From Desulfonatronum thioautotrophicum (GTDB lineage Bacteria; Desulfobacterota; Desulfovibrionia; Desulfovibrionales; Desulfonatronaceae), in assembly GCF_000934745.1 (NCBI RefSeq), contig NZ_JYNO01000014.1, positions 1 to 64,000 of the forward strand: a stretch of DNA of 64,000 nucleotides. Direction: 5' to 3'. Positions within the stretch are counted from its first letter, which is position 1, and each line of letters begins with the position of its first letter. The notes beneath the pieces were generated by a model. The model saw only the letters and a program-made list of their open reading frames with translations. It did no database searches and was not told the DNA's origin. Position numbers and translations under genes: made by a program. This document shows positions 7,100-16,679 of the stretch, one piece after another.

Positions 7100-7400
7100 A
7101 TCCGAAATTCAAAAAAAGAAGAGGTTTTAACCGCCCACTCCCTTTGGTCGTTCGACGCTTGGGACATTTCCCCGGCGGACGGTTGCCGGGGAAAAGACTC
7201 CGTGCCCTGCGGGCATTTTTATCCAGCGGTAGCTGGAGGGCTGTTTCATGGCCGCAACGGTCCGCGGCCGAGAAAATCTTTCGTCCCCTCTTTTGTCCCA
7301 CCTGTCGAGCGAAGCGGGCGGTTGAAAAGGAATGTATTAACCGCCCGTTCACTGCGTTGACTCGACGCTTGGGACATTTCCACGCCCCGTCTGAGGTTTG
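7100..7400. repeat. R1 repeat, one full unit and a partial second
   Basis: About 7112-7323 is a full R1 unit in the same orientation as those at 2968-3396. About 7313-7390 begins a second unit. The four stem pairs described for the 2960-3540 block are all present in the full unit. Confidence 0.88.
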
Positions 7401-7413
7401 GAGAAGAGGGGCG

Positions 7414-7899
7414 TTAGTTGTCGAAGACCTTGTCCAGGGACGGCGCGTCAATGGCCTGATCGAACCAGCGGGTAATCTGCTCCGGAGGGGCATTGGTCAC
7501 ACGCTGAGCCACATCATTCGGCACCGGCCCAAACCGCTTGCTCAGTAAGCGCATAAAGCTTTCTTGCAGAGCTTCCTGCCGACCCTCCTGCCGACCTTCC
7601 TGTAGACCTTGCAGCTTCCAATTCTTTGTCCACTCTTCAACACGTTCCGCCAGCATGGCATGTACCTTCTGGAGGTTTTCGATTTCGGGTAAATCCTGAC
7701 CTTGAAGACGTCTTGGCAACAGTACTCGGCCACCCCAGACGGCAGAGGTCTCTTTACCTGACTGCGATGCTAAGGAAATTAGCATTTCAAGGCAAGAAGA
7801 TGCGTTCTGAGCAGGAAGGAGGTGGATGGTTGCCGGGGAAACAGCGCCGTGCCCTGCTGGCAGGAATTCCAGCGGTAGCTGGCGGGCAGTGCCGGGCAA
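7414..7899 (-). pseudogene. DUF4351/Rpn-like protein, C-terminal remnant
   Basis: The last 100 residues contain QEGRQEGRQEALQESFMRLL followed by SKRFGPVPNDVAQRV and ITRWFDQAIDAPSLDKVF. This is the glycine-glutamine-rich linker and DUF4351 C-terminal domain found in Rpn/PD-(D/E)XK transposase-like nucleases. The nuclease domain is missing. The first 35 or so codons of the frame come from an R1 repeat fragment (7818-7900). I treat it as a truncated gene whose 5' part was lost at the repeat. Confidence 0.75.
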
Positions 7900-7922
7900 C
7901 GGCTTGATGAACGATCCCTGGT

Positions 7923-9335
7923 TCAGTCAAAACAGGGGGGGGCTGTCGTCCGTTTTTTCCAGATGGCGGATCCCAGGGCATGGCCGATCAAGGCTCCGGC
8001 GACCATGAGCAGCCAGTCGGTGATGTCCGGGTAGCGCGGAGGGATGAAAATCTGGCCGAATTCGATCAGGCCGGCCAGCAGGCAGGCCATGATCCCAAAG
8101 AGAACGTAAACCGTTCGACGGGCATGGCCCTGGAAATGACGGCTGACCAGCCCTGAAAACAACAATCCCAGGGGCAGAAAGTAGGCCAGCAGTTCCAGGA
8201 TGTTTACCGCGGAGTGCAGATAGCTTTTGCCCACGTACATCTGCAGAGGAATCATCCCCATGTCCCGGACCCTTCCAGCCAGGAATGTTTTGTCGAACTG
8301 AAAGGTAAATGGTGACCAAAACCGAAGAAGGGCCAGAGTGAACCATCCCAGGAAAAGGGTTCCTCCGAGAAGGATATGGTGGTGCAGCGCGATGCCTTGG
8401 GTTTTGCGCTCCGACATGAGTGAGTTTTCGCGTTCTTTTCCCAGCCGCCACCCGACACCACCACCGACCAGGGCCAGGATGATCGCCGTGGCATCCGTGG
8501 TCCGGCTTCGGACGAAGATTTGCATGAACTCCAGCGAAGCAGCCGAGGCGACGACCGCAAGTGCGACCGGTATGAGGGACCAGGACCGAAACCTGGCCAG
8601 ATACCAGCCCACAGGAATCCAGATGAGTACAGTGGGGAGGCTTTGCAGCAGGTCCAGGGGACCGGTCCAGGACTGGAATGGGATGAGCAGAATGCGTCCT
8701 TCTTCCCATTGCCGATACAGGGAGCCCAACTTGGCCGTCATGTCCAGTGGCAGGAGGTGGCCCAGGAGCAGCAGGCCAAGGTAACACCAGAACAAAAAAG
8801 CCTCGGTGCGCACGCGGTCGTCCTGGAAAAGCACGGCGCCAAGCATGGTCCTGGTAAACGGCCCAATGGCCAGCCAAAGTAAGGCTCCCATGGCCCCACC
8901 GAGGGTTTGGGCCAGAATGTCGCTCAGTGTGGTGATCCGGCCTGGAAAAAAGAGCTGCAGGAATTCCGCCGTGCCGGCCAACACGGTGCTGTAGGCCACG
9001 GCCGGGACCAGCAGGACCAATGCCGTGAGACGGCTGTTCCGGGTCTGGAAGGCGGCCAGAAACAGGAAGGGGCCGGGCATGCCGATGAGGATGTTGGCCA
9101 GGAGGTTGGCTCGTGAGAACAGCCGTGGGGGAGAAAGGATGATCTGCTGGAATTCGGCCCAGGCCTGACCAAGAGGCACCGGGGCATACCGGAATGGAGC
9201 CAGGCTGCCGTAGATCACGAAGACGGCATGGCAGAAAAGCAGGAGCAGGAAAATGCGCTGGACGCCGCGTTCCGTGGACATGATTGGGGGTGGGGTGGGG
9301 CGTGCTGAATGGTTTTGTTTGACTACTCTGTTCAC
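7923..9335 (-). CDS. Integral membrane protein with two VanZ-like domains
   Basis: The 470-residue product has about ten hydrophobic segments and two VanZ-like units. The first contains NLLANILIGMPGPFLFL and EFLQLFFPGRITTLSDILAQ (residues about 80-165). The second contains VNILELLAYFLPLGLLF and EFGQIFIPPRYPDITDWLLM (residues about 370-450). The ExxQxFxPxRxxxxxD pattern is the VanZ signature. The start is GTG 9335; an internal ATG at 9281 is an alternative, and neither has a strong Shine-Dalgarno sequence. VanZ-family proteins are frequent in exosortase-A exopolysaccharide loci, matching this neighbourhood. The biochemical role is unknown. Confidence 0.85.
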   Translation of the reverse strand: MNRVVKQNHSARPTPPPIMSTERGVQRIFLLLLFCHAVFVIYGSLAPFRYAPVPLGQAWAEFQQIILSPPRLFSRANLLANILIGMPGPFLFLAAFQTRNSRLTALVLLVPAVAYSTVLAGTAEFLQLFFPGRITTLSDILAQTLGGAMGALLWLAIGPFTRTMLGAVLFQDDRVRTEAFLFWCYLGLLLLGHLLPLDMTAKLGSLYRQWEEGRILLIPFQSWTGPLDLLQSLPTVLIWIPVGWYLARFRSWSLIPVALAVVASAASLEFMQIFVRSRTTDATAIILALVGGGVGWRLGKERENSLMSERKTQGIALHHHILLGGTLFLGWFTLALLRFWSPFTFQFDKTFLAGRVRDMGMIPLQMYVGKSYLHSAVNILELLAYFLPLGLLFSGLVSRHFQGHARRTVYVLFGIMACLLAGLIEFGQIFIPPRYPDITDWLLMVAGALIGHALGSAIWKKRTTAPPCFD

Positions 9336-9417
9336 AACGCGTTGTCACCCAGCGGGATATTGGTCACAATGATGAAAGAGGCTCGGTGAGGCCATGAAAT
9401 AATGAAGGAGAGGCAGA

Positions 9418-11631
9418 ATGGACAACGGATTGTCGCGGATTCGCCGCAAACGTGATGCGTCAACAAGACGCGTATCGACCATCCCCACGTCCGTCGCCGT
9501 CCTGCTCCTGGTGATTGGATGGACGGCAACCGGCTGCGCGGGGCACTCCGCCTTTGCCGCGGACAATGGGGATGTCTGCCCGTCCAGGGTCCTGGTCCTG
9601 TATAATGCGGACAGGGGGGAGCGTCTTCCCGGGAATTTCGCTCTGCTGGGAGGTGAGCAGGAGTCGCGGGCCGTGGCCCTGGAATACGTGCGCATGCGCG
9701 GGGATCCAGTCACCGGAGAACGTCCGGCTTTGCTTGGGCTGCACTGCGGTGGGGGGGCGGAGAGCCCGCTGAATCAGGATCATCTGGCGGAGCTCAGCCG
9801 GGATAACCACTGCGGGGTTGTGTACCAGGGGCCGGAGGATGATCAGCCGCTTAGTGGCTGCGATATGCGGGACAGCCGCTTGGTGGAAGTCGTGTTGCCC
9901 GATTCCGAGAGCGCCTGGGACCAGGACTCCCTGTATTTGGAGCTCATTCCGGACGTCTCCGTCGGAACAACGCCCATTGTCCTGGTGGAGGGAGGGCTGA
10001 GCCGGTTTCCCGGTGCGGTCCAGGTTCAGCAAGGTGAGGACTGGCAGATCCGGGCCAATGGTCGGACATTTTTGCATGGTCGGTTTACCGCGGTTGCCCG
10101 TTGCCGGGACATGGACGGAGAGCTGCACGAATGGCGTGCTCCATTTCACGATGTCCAATACGCGGCATTCAGCAGGACCGGCGCTGATGGCATCCGGGAC
10201 GACCAGAACTACCTGGACTGCGTGGAGAATCCGGTCAAGGCCTTTCTTGAGGACCCGGAAAACGCCCGCCCCGACGGGACGTTGCTCAGGGATCATGTGC
10301 TCCACATCGTCGTAGCCCATGGATTGCCCAAAACCGCTGTGGCCCGCTACGGCATAGCTCCAGGGATCACCGAACGGTTGAACAACTACGGTCCGGATAT
10401 TGATTTCGGGCAACGCCTGCAAGTCATGTATTACGATCTGCAGGGCGTGCATCAAAACCGGGTTGGCGCCAAACGTTTTACGCCCGCTCGTGGAGAGACG
10501 GCAGCCTTTGGCAGATACCTGTTCCGGACCGAGCTGGCCGAGCCGCTGTGGGGAGTGGACATGAACCCGTTTGTCCATCCCCAGGCCTATCTGCGGGAGT
10601 CCGGAAAACTGGATACGCGACCGCCGCGATTTACAGCCGCCCAGCGCGCCTTTCGACCGGACCGACACCTGTATTTCAGTATGCGTATTGATGGACATAG
10701 CGCATTGGAGGCCATGGACCTGATTCACCGGGCGGTTTATGCCTCCCGGTTCGCCGGACCGGAGATGGGCGTGCTGGAGGGCGTGCCCTTGAATGCCAGC
10801 CCGGAGCGGACCGGGGACATCTCTCGTGGACCAGGCAAGCTGTTCTGGGATGCGGGGTACCGGCATCTGTTTCGGGAGTCCTGGGGGCGGGGGCGGGTGC
10901 GGATTGCCCTGTTCCGGTTGGCCCCGGACATGGGATTCTTGAATACGACTCCGGTTTTTCTGCCCGGAGGAATCGCCACCCAGGTGCTGTCCCGGTCCAG
11001 CTGGAACCGGGAGGACTCCCCCCTGAACGAGTACCTGCGCCAGGGTGTGACGGTAACGGCCGGTGCAGCCAGGTCAGGTGGTGGAGCGCCGCACATCCAC
11101 AACCATAGCTTCTGGGACGAGGAGATCTTCAATCCGCTACTACTGGAGGGGTATCCGGTTGGTGAATTGCTGCTGATGAGCCAGATTCATCTGGGCTGGG
11201 TCACCAGTTTTGTCGGTGACCCGCTGTACCGGCTGCCGGCACGGCCTTCCAGGCCGAAACGATGGGGGGAACTGGCTTGGGAGGAGCATGTCCGGGTGAT
11301 GCCCAGCCATGATTCGGACCACGGACCGGGATACCTGGTCATGGTTGATCTGGGATCCACGGCGGAGGAACCGCGGGTGGCCCAATTGCGTTTGACGGGC
11401 AACGATGGTGCCGTCGGTGGTGATGATTCCTTTGTTCAGGGGCGGTTTTCCGCACGGCCGGCTGTATTCGTCCCTGCCGAGGCCATGCACGGCAGGGACG
11501 GATGGCGCGTGGAGCTGATGGATCCTTTTGGAGAGCAATATCGCCTGGAGGGCAGGCTGCCGGAGGTCCATGGCCTCAACCCGGCTCATCCTGCTCATCA
11601 GTTGAGTGGTGCACCGCAAGCCGGACAATGA
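9418..11631 (+). CDS. TIGR03790-like exported protein
   Basis: A GAAGGAG sequence precedes ATG 9418. The 737-residue protein has a signal peptide at about residues 25-50 ending in TATGCAG, a possible but non-canonical lipobox. The body fits the TIGR03790 family: an early VLYNADRGERLPGN segment, HIVVAHGLPKTAV, ALEAMDLIHRAVYASRFAGPEMG, VTVTAGAARSGGG, and a C-terminal GYPVGELLLMS with WVTSFVGDPLYRLP. That family has no known biochemistry and is found sporadically, often in PEP-CTERM-encoding genomes. It is the only plus-strand gene between 8 and 26 kb, and its 3' end overlaps the convergent kinase gene by 56 bp. Confidence 0.65.
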   Translation: MDNGLSRIRRKRDASTRRVSTIPTSVAVLLLVIGWTATGCAGHSAFAADNGDVCPSRVLVLYNADRGERLPGNFALLGGEQESRAVALEYVRMRGDPVTGERPALLGLHCGGGAESPLNQDHLAELSRDNHCGVVYQGPEDDQPLSGCDMRDSRLVEVVLPDSESAWDQDSLYLELIPDVSVGTTPIVLVEGGLSRFPGAVQVQQGEDWQIRANGRTFLHGRFTAVARCRDMDGELHEWRAPFHDVQYAAFSRTGADGIRDDQNYLDCVENPVKAFLEDPENARPDGTLLRDHVLHIVVAHGLPKTAVARYGIAPGITERLNNYGPDIDFGQRLQVMYYDLQGVHQNRVGAKRFTPARGETAAFGRYLFRTELAEPLWGVDMNPFVHPQAYLRESGKLDTRPPRFTAAQRAFRPDRHLYFSMRIDGHSALEAMDLIHRAVYASRFAGPEMGVLEGVPLNASPERTGDISRGPGKLFWDAGYRHLFRESWGRGRVRIALFRLAPDMGFLNTTPVFLPGGIATQVLSRSSWNREDSPLNEYLRQGVTVTAGAARSGGGAPHIHNHSFWDEEIFNPLLLEGYPVGELLLMSQIHLGWVTSFVGDPLYRLPARPSRPKRWGELAWEEHVRVMPSHDSDHGPGYLVMVDLGSTAEEPRVAQLRLTGNDGAVGGDDSFVQGRFSARPAVFVPAEAMHGRDGWRVELMDPFGEQYRLEGRLPEVHGLNPAHPAHQLSGAPQAGQ

Positions 11632-13735
11632 ATTCCGCGCCCACGTCGGGAGTGTTGCGGACTTCGATGCGTCCGCCATGGGCCGTGACGATCTGTTTGC
11701 ATTGGTAGAGTCCGATGCCCAATCCCTTGGGCTTGGTGGTCTTGAACGGGGTAAACAGGCCGTCATGGAGCAGGGCAGGATCGATGCCGCCGGCCTGGTC
11801 ACGGACATGCAGTGCGGCCTCATCTCCGTCCTGGATGGCGGTCACGGTTATCGGGTGGGATTTTTTCGCGGCACCTTGCGCTTCCAGGGCATTGAGCAGC
11901 AGATTGAGCACCACCTTGCGTAATTCTTCGCGGTCGCCGAGCACCCAGAGGGATTCCCGGCCTTCGATGCGCACCGGGGCCGCGGCAAGGCTGGCCGCGG
12001 TCTCTCGGGCCAAATCAGCCAGGTCCAGCGGGTGAAGATGAAGGCTGATGGAGCTGGGCAGGGTTTTCAGCCGGGAGATCAGGACATTCATCCGCTTGAC
12101 GGTATTCTCCAGGGAAACGAGCATATCCTCCTGGAATTCCGGATCAGGCATGTATTCCCGGGCGTTGTCCAGCATCAGGGACAGGGTGTAGACGAGATTT
12201 TTCAGATCGTGGGCCACAAATGCCGAGACCTTGCCCACGGCCTCCATCTCCCGGGCCTGGGCCAACTGATCGGCCAGACGCAGATTCATCAGGGCCAGGG
12301 CCACCTGGCGGCACATGGCCTTGATCAGGTCATAATCCTCAAAGGTGTACACTTCACCTTTATCCAATGGGGCACCCAAGGCAATGAACCCGTCCAGGCG
12401 CCCGGAAACCATCAAGGGACAGAGCAGGGTGATGTTGTAGGTGTGGATCTGGCGCTGGAATGCCTCAGAGTGGGTATCCCACTTTTCCTGGCGCAGATTC
12501 CTGACCCAGGAAGCGGACTCCATGGAGCGGGGCAGCGGGTCGTCCTGGGCAAGAGCCTCCCATGAGGCCTCCATGGCCAGGTTGGTGCGACAGCGATAGA
12601 CGTTGCTGTCGTAATCCCGCAGAAACAGGGCTGCGGAGCCCATGCCGAAGGTTTCACAGAATCCGGCCAGCACGGCGGCCTCCAGATCCTCGCGGGTTTT
12701 GGCCCGGGAGAGATGTTCGGTGAATTTTTTCCATTCCACGCGGTAGTCGTACTTGTTCTCGTAAAAGTGCTTGGTCAGGAAAACCAGAATCTTGCGTTTC
12801 AGGCTGGCCGAGAGCAGGACAACGAGCAGGGCCGCCCCGCTGATCAGGGCGATGATGGCCATGAGGACCTTGGGAAAATCCGGGCCAAAGTGTTTCATCC
12901 CCTCACCCAGGAGTCCCAGGCCCAGCAGATAGATACCCACTGCCAGCAAGACCACGGACTTCAGGGCCATTTGACGGGAGAGGCTGATGCGCACGTCCGC
13001 GCCGCGAATGGCCAGGGAGTAGCCCATCAGGGTCACGCCCAGAAGCAAAGCCGTGGTGCGCAGGGGGACGAGCTGCAGATTGATGGTGCGGTAGAGCAGT
13101 CCCTGGCTGAAATAGACGAGCAGGCCGACCAGAACCACACCGGCCCCGATCAGGGCCAGTTTGATCTTCCAGCGCTGCTCATGGGAGCTGGCGGCAAGGG
13201 TGGTTTCCAGGTGCACCAGGGGGAGGACCAGAAACAGCAGCAGGCCGGTATAGAAGAACATGGCCGGGCGGGTCAGGAATAACAGGCGTTCCTCGGCAAA
13301 ATCCGGTGAAAAATAAAAGGCGTCAAAGCTGGAAAGACCGGCCCAAATCGGGAAGGCGCAGCTCAGGGCCAGCAGCACCAGCTGGAACCGGGATATGCCC
13401 CGGACACCCTGCGCACGGGCAAAGGTCAGGCTGAAGCCCAGCCAGGTCGCGGGGAGCAGCGACTCGGCCAGCATGCCCCAGCGGCGGTAACGCTCCAATT
13501 CTAAGGGATCATGCAAGGCCAGCAGGTCGCAAAGTTCCAGTCCGGCCGTGGTCAGCAGGGCGCACAGCAGCAGCAGCATGTCCAGCCCTCTGCGACCGCG
13601 AGCCAGAAGGAAAAGGGGGATGCCCATGGCCAGAATGATGGCCGGCAGGGAAAGCAGTGGGGAGAGCATGCGCTGGATCACATCCTCAAGAATGTGGTGG
13701 ATGGAGCTGGAGAATGGCCGCGGCGGAACATGCAC
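11576..13735 (-). CDS. prsK: PrsK-type membrane sensor histidine kinase
   Basis: The 719-residue product starts with a block of hydrophobic helices (about residues 20-320), then a GAF-like region (about 340-500). The dimerisation/phosphoacceptor segment FVAHDLKNLVYTLSLMLDNA follows, and a HATPase at about 600-705 has the N box (NLLLNALEAQ), the G1 box (VRDQAGGID) and the FKTTKPKGLGIGLYQCKQIV lid. The 7TM-GAF-HisKA-HATPase order and the HDLKN motif are those of PrsK, the kinase of PEP-CTERM/exosortase systems, which works with the sigma-54 regulator PrsR. ATG 13669 is an alternative start. A regulator is encoded at 48773-50407, not adjacent. Confidence 0.85.
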   Translation of the reverse strand: MHVPPRPFSSSIHHILEDVIQRMLSPLLSLPAIILAMGIPLFLLARGRRGLDMLLLLCALLTTAGLELCDLLALHDPLELERYRRWGMLAESLLPATWLGFSLTFARAQGVRGISRFQLVLLALSCAFPIWAGLSSFDAFYFSPDFAEERLLFLTRPAMFFYTGLLLFLVLPLVHLETTLAASSHEQRWKIKLALIGAGVVLVGLLVYFSQGLLYRTINLQLVPLRTTALLLGVTLMGYSLAIRGADVRISLSRQMALKSVVLLAVGIYLLGLGLLGEGMKHFGPDFPKVLMAIIALISGAALLVVLLSASLKRKILVFLTKHFYENKYDYRVEWKKFTEHLSRAKTREDLEAAVLAGFCETFGMGSAALFLRDYDSNVYRCRTNLAMEASWEALAQDDPLPRSMESASWVRNLRQEKWDTHSEAFQRQIHTYNITLLCPLMVSGRLDGFIALGAPLDKGEVYTFEDYDLIKAMCRQVALALMNLRLADQLAQAREMEAVGKVSAFVAHDLKNLVYTLSLMLDNAREYMPDPEFQEDMLVSLENTVKRMNVLISRLKTLPSSISLHLHPLDLADLARETAASLAAAPVRIEGRESLWVLGDREELRKVVLNLLLNALEAQGAAKKSHPITVTAIQDGDEAALHVRDQAGGIDPALLHDGLFTPFKTTKPKGLGIGLYQCKQIVTAHGGRIEVRNTPDVGAEFIVRLAVHHSTDEQDEPG

Positions 13736-13853
13736 TGGGCGCTGCCGTGGCGAAAGCGGTATGGAGCACGGCGTTTTTTCGGCCGGAACCAGCTGAACAT
13801 CGGAGCCAGCTGAACGTATTGATCAGCTGATCGTCGCTTTGGCCCGGGCCACG

Positions 13854-15398
13854 TCAGAACGTCTTGCGCAGTTCCAACGTTACCCTGTTTTCCTGAAAAT
13901 TATCGTCGGAAAACGGATCTTCCGAGGTGGAGTCGAAATATCTGTAGAAAAGCGAGGCTTGCAGCGTTGGTGACAAGAGGTAGCGCAGACCGAAGAAGGT
14001 CCGCCATTCATCGATTTCGGCATTCTCTTCCGGGGATCGGCGTTCCGCGCCGAGACCCGCATTGGCCGTGAGCCGCTGGGTCAGGGAATGGGTCAGGGCG
14101 AGGGTGGCGGCGGTCTTGGTTTCCTTGGGTTGGTCGAATTCGGAATAGGAGCTGCTCAGGCTCACGGAACCGCGGCCATATGGTCGGACCACCCCGAGTG
14201 CGTAGACGGTTTCCTGGCGGGTCGTCTCTTGCAAGGGGTCGTCAATGTAGCGGACCGTGGTAATGAAGGTTGCGATGTAACGGCCGATCAGTTGCCGAAC
14301 ACCGGCGTTCCAGGTCAGGTCCGTGGTGTCCGTATCCCCTCGTGTTGGGGTAATTGGGGTGGTGACTTCGCCGAAGATGGAGGTGGCTGCAGTGAGGCGG
14401 TGCCGGAAGCCGGCCCGGACAAACGGATCGGTGGAGGTTTCCCGGCCTTGGGCATCTATCCGGTCGCGTTGCCGCCAGGTGATGCCGAAATCGCCGTAGA
14501 CCCGGGATTCCGGGCCGTAGGCATAGCTGGTCCCACCGTAAACATTGTGCACGTTCTCCTGGTCCACCCCGTCAGCATCATCCCAGCGCTTCCAGGTTGA
14601 GGAGTAACCGGCATTCAGCCCCCAGGCGCGGGTCAATCGGTATTCGGCACGGGCAAACGTATGGTGCTCCTCACTATTGTCCGCGTTATCGTCCCGGTAC
14701 CAGATATTGGTGTACCGGTAGCCGGTCCCCAGGGAGGTTCGATCCGTGGGGTCAAGGGCAAAATAGGGGGAGATGGAAAATGTATTGCGGTCCGTGGATT
14801 CCCGGTTGCGGATGTCCTCGAAGACCAGCACCTCCTCCATTCGGTCAGGGGCATCGCCGTTGAGGGCGGGAATATCCTGGGTGTCAATGCCGTTGGCCGG
14901 TGCATCGAGAAATTGCGGGATCGTGGAGCGGCGAACCACGTTCAGGTCGGTCCGTTCAAAAACATTGCGCACATCAAGATACATCAGATTGTCGATCAGC
15001 CGGGTCAGTCCACGGACATTCAAGGTATGCCGGAAGTCATTCTGGCCGGTGTCCCCGGTATCGAGGATGACATCTTCACTGTAGTGCCGGTACTCCAGGT
15101 TGTAGCTCAGGTTCCAGTCCCAGAAGGGGGCGGTGTAGGTTGCGGCAATGTTTGGCGTGACCTTGGTGGTGAACGCGGAAACTTTTTCCCGGGTCTGGTT
15201 GACGTTGTCCGAGTATTCCTCGCTGATGGCAATGGATGGCTGGACACGAAATTCCCCTGCATGGGTCAATTTTGGGGGAAGAAGAGCAAAATGCCAGAAT
15301 ACCAAGCCCCCGCAAAAGAGCATCATCGAAAACCGTCGCGGCAGGCGGAACAACAATCCGGCAACGGTCCAGAATCGCCTGAGCAGTCGGGGGGGCAT
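13854..15398 (-). CDS. XrtA-locus outer-membrane beta-barrel protein (TIGR03016-like)
   Basis: ATG 15398 is chosen because GGAGG lies 8 nt upstream; this gives 514 residues. A signal sequence covers about residues 1-48 (MMLFCGGLVFWHFALLPP, ending THAGEF). The mature part starts with FRVQPSIAISEEYSDNVNQT, typical of TIGR03016 outer-membrane proteins of PEP-CTERM loci. It then alternates amphipathic strands rich in aromatic residues and ends in a phenylalanine (ELRKTF), the outer-membrane barrel insertion signature. It is expected to be the export or anchoring barrel for the polysaccharide. It is encoded 43 nt downstream of the locus ATPase. Confidence 0.85.
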   Translation of the reverse strand: MPPRLLRRFWTVAGLLFRLPRRFSMMLFCGGLVFWHFALLPPKLTHAGEFRVQPSIAISEEYSDNVNQTREKVSAFTTKVTPNIAATYTAPFWDWNLSYNLEYRHYSEDVILDTGDTGQNDFRHTLNVRGLTRLIDNLMYLDVRNVFERTDLNVVRRSTIPQFLDAPANGIDTQDIPALNGDAPDRMEEVLVFEDIRNRESTDRNTFSISPYFALDPTDRTSLGTGYRYTNIWYRDDNADNSEEHHTFARAEYRLTRAWGLNAGYSSTWKRWDDADGVDQENVHNVYGGTSYAYGPESRVYGDFGITWRQRDRIDAQGRETSTDPFVRAGFRHRLTAATSIFGEVTTPITPTRGDTDTTDLTWNAGVRQLIGRYIATFITTVRYIDDPLQETTRQETVYALGVVRPYGRGSVSLSSSYSEFDQPKETKTAATLALTHSLTQRLTANAGLGAERRSPEENAEIDEWRTFFGLRYLLSPTLQASLFYRYFDSTSEDPFSDDNFQENRVTLELRKTF

Positions 15399-15441
15399 GG
15401 TGCAATCCTCCGTAAAGGTGGTTTGTTCTGGCTGGATTTTA

Positions 15442-16671
15442 TCAGCGATCAAAAAAACGACGAAAAAAGCCTTTTGCCGGAGCCGCGACAGCCTCGCTTT
15501 CCGGAGAGGCCTTTGCACCATCGTCTTGCACCGGCTCGGGGGGAGCAAGAGATGGAGCGCGTAATGCCGATGCGCTGGCCGCGTCCGCATTACGTGATGA
15601 TGCTGCGCCGTCCGGCTCGGGAAGAGCACCTCGCACTGTGGCCTCCAACCGGTCCATGCGGGCCACAAGATCCAGGGTGATGGATTCGGTGTCTCTGGCA
15701 GCCAGGCGCTCCAGGACCTCGATGCGCTGATTCATGTCCTTGAGCAGGGTCGTCAGCTTGACCTTGGTACGCTGGGCTTCGGCCTGATTGTCCTGGCCTG
15801 GGTTGGTCGTCGCTGATTCACCGTGATCTCTAACCGACGATCCCTCTTCCGTGTCCCAGAATTGCTGGGCAAAATCAAGCTCCGTAACAATTTCCCGGGC
15901 CATTTCCCCGTCAATGGTCCGGACTTCGGCGGCAAACATGGAGAGCATGAAAAAGTCGCAGATGATGTTGATCAGGCGGGGCACTCCCCGGCTCTGGGCG
16001 TGGATCAGGGCCAGGGCGTCCGGAGAAAATTCCGCGGCGTGGCGATCACCGGCCCGCTCCAGGCGGTGCAGGATGTACTGCTCGGTTTCCTCCAGAGTCA
16101 GGGGCTGGATGTGACAGTTGATGTTGATCCGCTGGCGGAGCTGAAGCAGTTCCGGGCTGGTCAGCACCTTTTTCAATTCCGGCTGGCCGACCAGGATGAT
16201 CTGCAGCAGCTTGGCCTGGTCCGTCTCCAGATTGGAAAGCATGCGGACTTCCTCCAGCAGTTCCGGGGACAGATTCTGGGCCTCGTCAATGATCAGCACC
16301 GGCTGTCTGCTTTGGGCGAACTGGTCGATCAGAAAGTCGTTGAGTTCCCGAAGCAGGGTGATCTTGTCCCTGTCCTGGGTCGGCAGGCCGAAATCATCAT
16401 TGATCAGGGCAATAAGCTGCTCGGAACTGACCTTGGTGTTGAAGACCTTGGAAAGGACCACATTGGGCAGTTTTTTCTTGATCAGATCCCGGATGATGGT
16501 GGTCTTGCCCGAACCAATTTCCCCGGTGATCAGGATAAATCCGGACCGGGCCTTGATTCCGTAATCCAGATAGGTCATGGCCCGCTTATGGGATTTACTC
16601 TGGTACAGAAAATCCGGATTGGGCAACAGATCGAACGGTTTGGTATGGAGGCCGAAGAAGGATTCGTACAT
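15442..16671 (-). CDS. XrtA/PEP-CTERM locus ATPase (TIGR03015-type, GspA/ExeA-like)
   Basis: The start MYESFFGLHTKPFDLLPNPD is the hallmark N-terminus of the ExeA-like ATPases of exosortase loci. The Walker A motif is GEIGSGKTTII and Walker B is PVLIIDEAQNLSPELLEEVR, followed by sensor LRQRININCHIQPLT. The AAA core ends near residue 270. A low-complexity tail (about 280-409) is rich in A, S and P, with a short coiled-coil-like part. The family is described as a putative secretion ATPase of PEP-CTERM loci; the actual substrate is unknown. It precedes the TIGR03016-like barrel in the same direction. Confidence 0.9.
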   Translation of the reverse strand: MYESFFGLHTKPFDLLPNPDFLYQSKSHKRAMTYLDYGIKARSGFILITGEIGSGKTTIIRDLIKKKLPNVVLSKVFNTKVSSEQLIALINDDFGLPTQDRDKITLLRELNDFLIDQFAQSRQPVLIIDEAQNLSPELLEEVRMLSNLETDQAKLLQIILVGQPELKKVLTSPELLQLRQRININCHIQPLTLEETEQYILHRLERAGDRHAAEFSPDALALIHAQSRGVPRLINIICDFFMLSMFAAEVRTIDGEMAREIVTELDFAQQFWDTEEGSSVRDHGESATTNPGQDNQAEAQRTKVKLTTLLKDMNQRIEVLERLAARDTESITLDLVARMDRLEATVRGALPEPDGAASSRNADAASASALRAPSLAPPEPVQDDGAKASPESEAVAAPAKGFFRRFFDR

Positions 16672-16679
16672 AGGGGAGT

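Noticed and set aside
7927-9348. 473-codon alternative frame on the same strand as the VanZ gene
   Set aside because: It is proline- and histidine-rich with no hydrophobic helices, whereas the chosen frame has two VanZ signatures.
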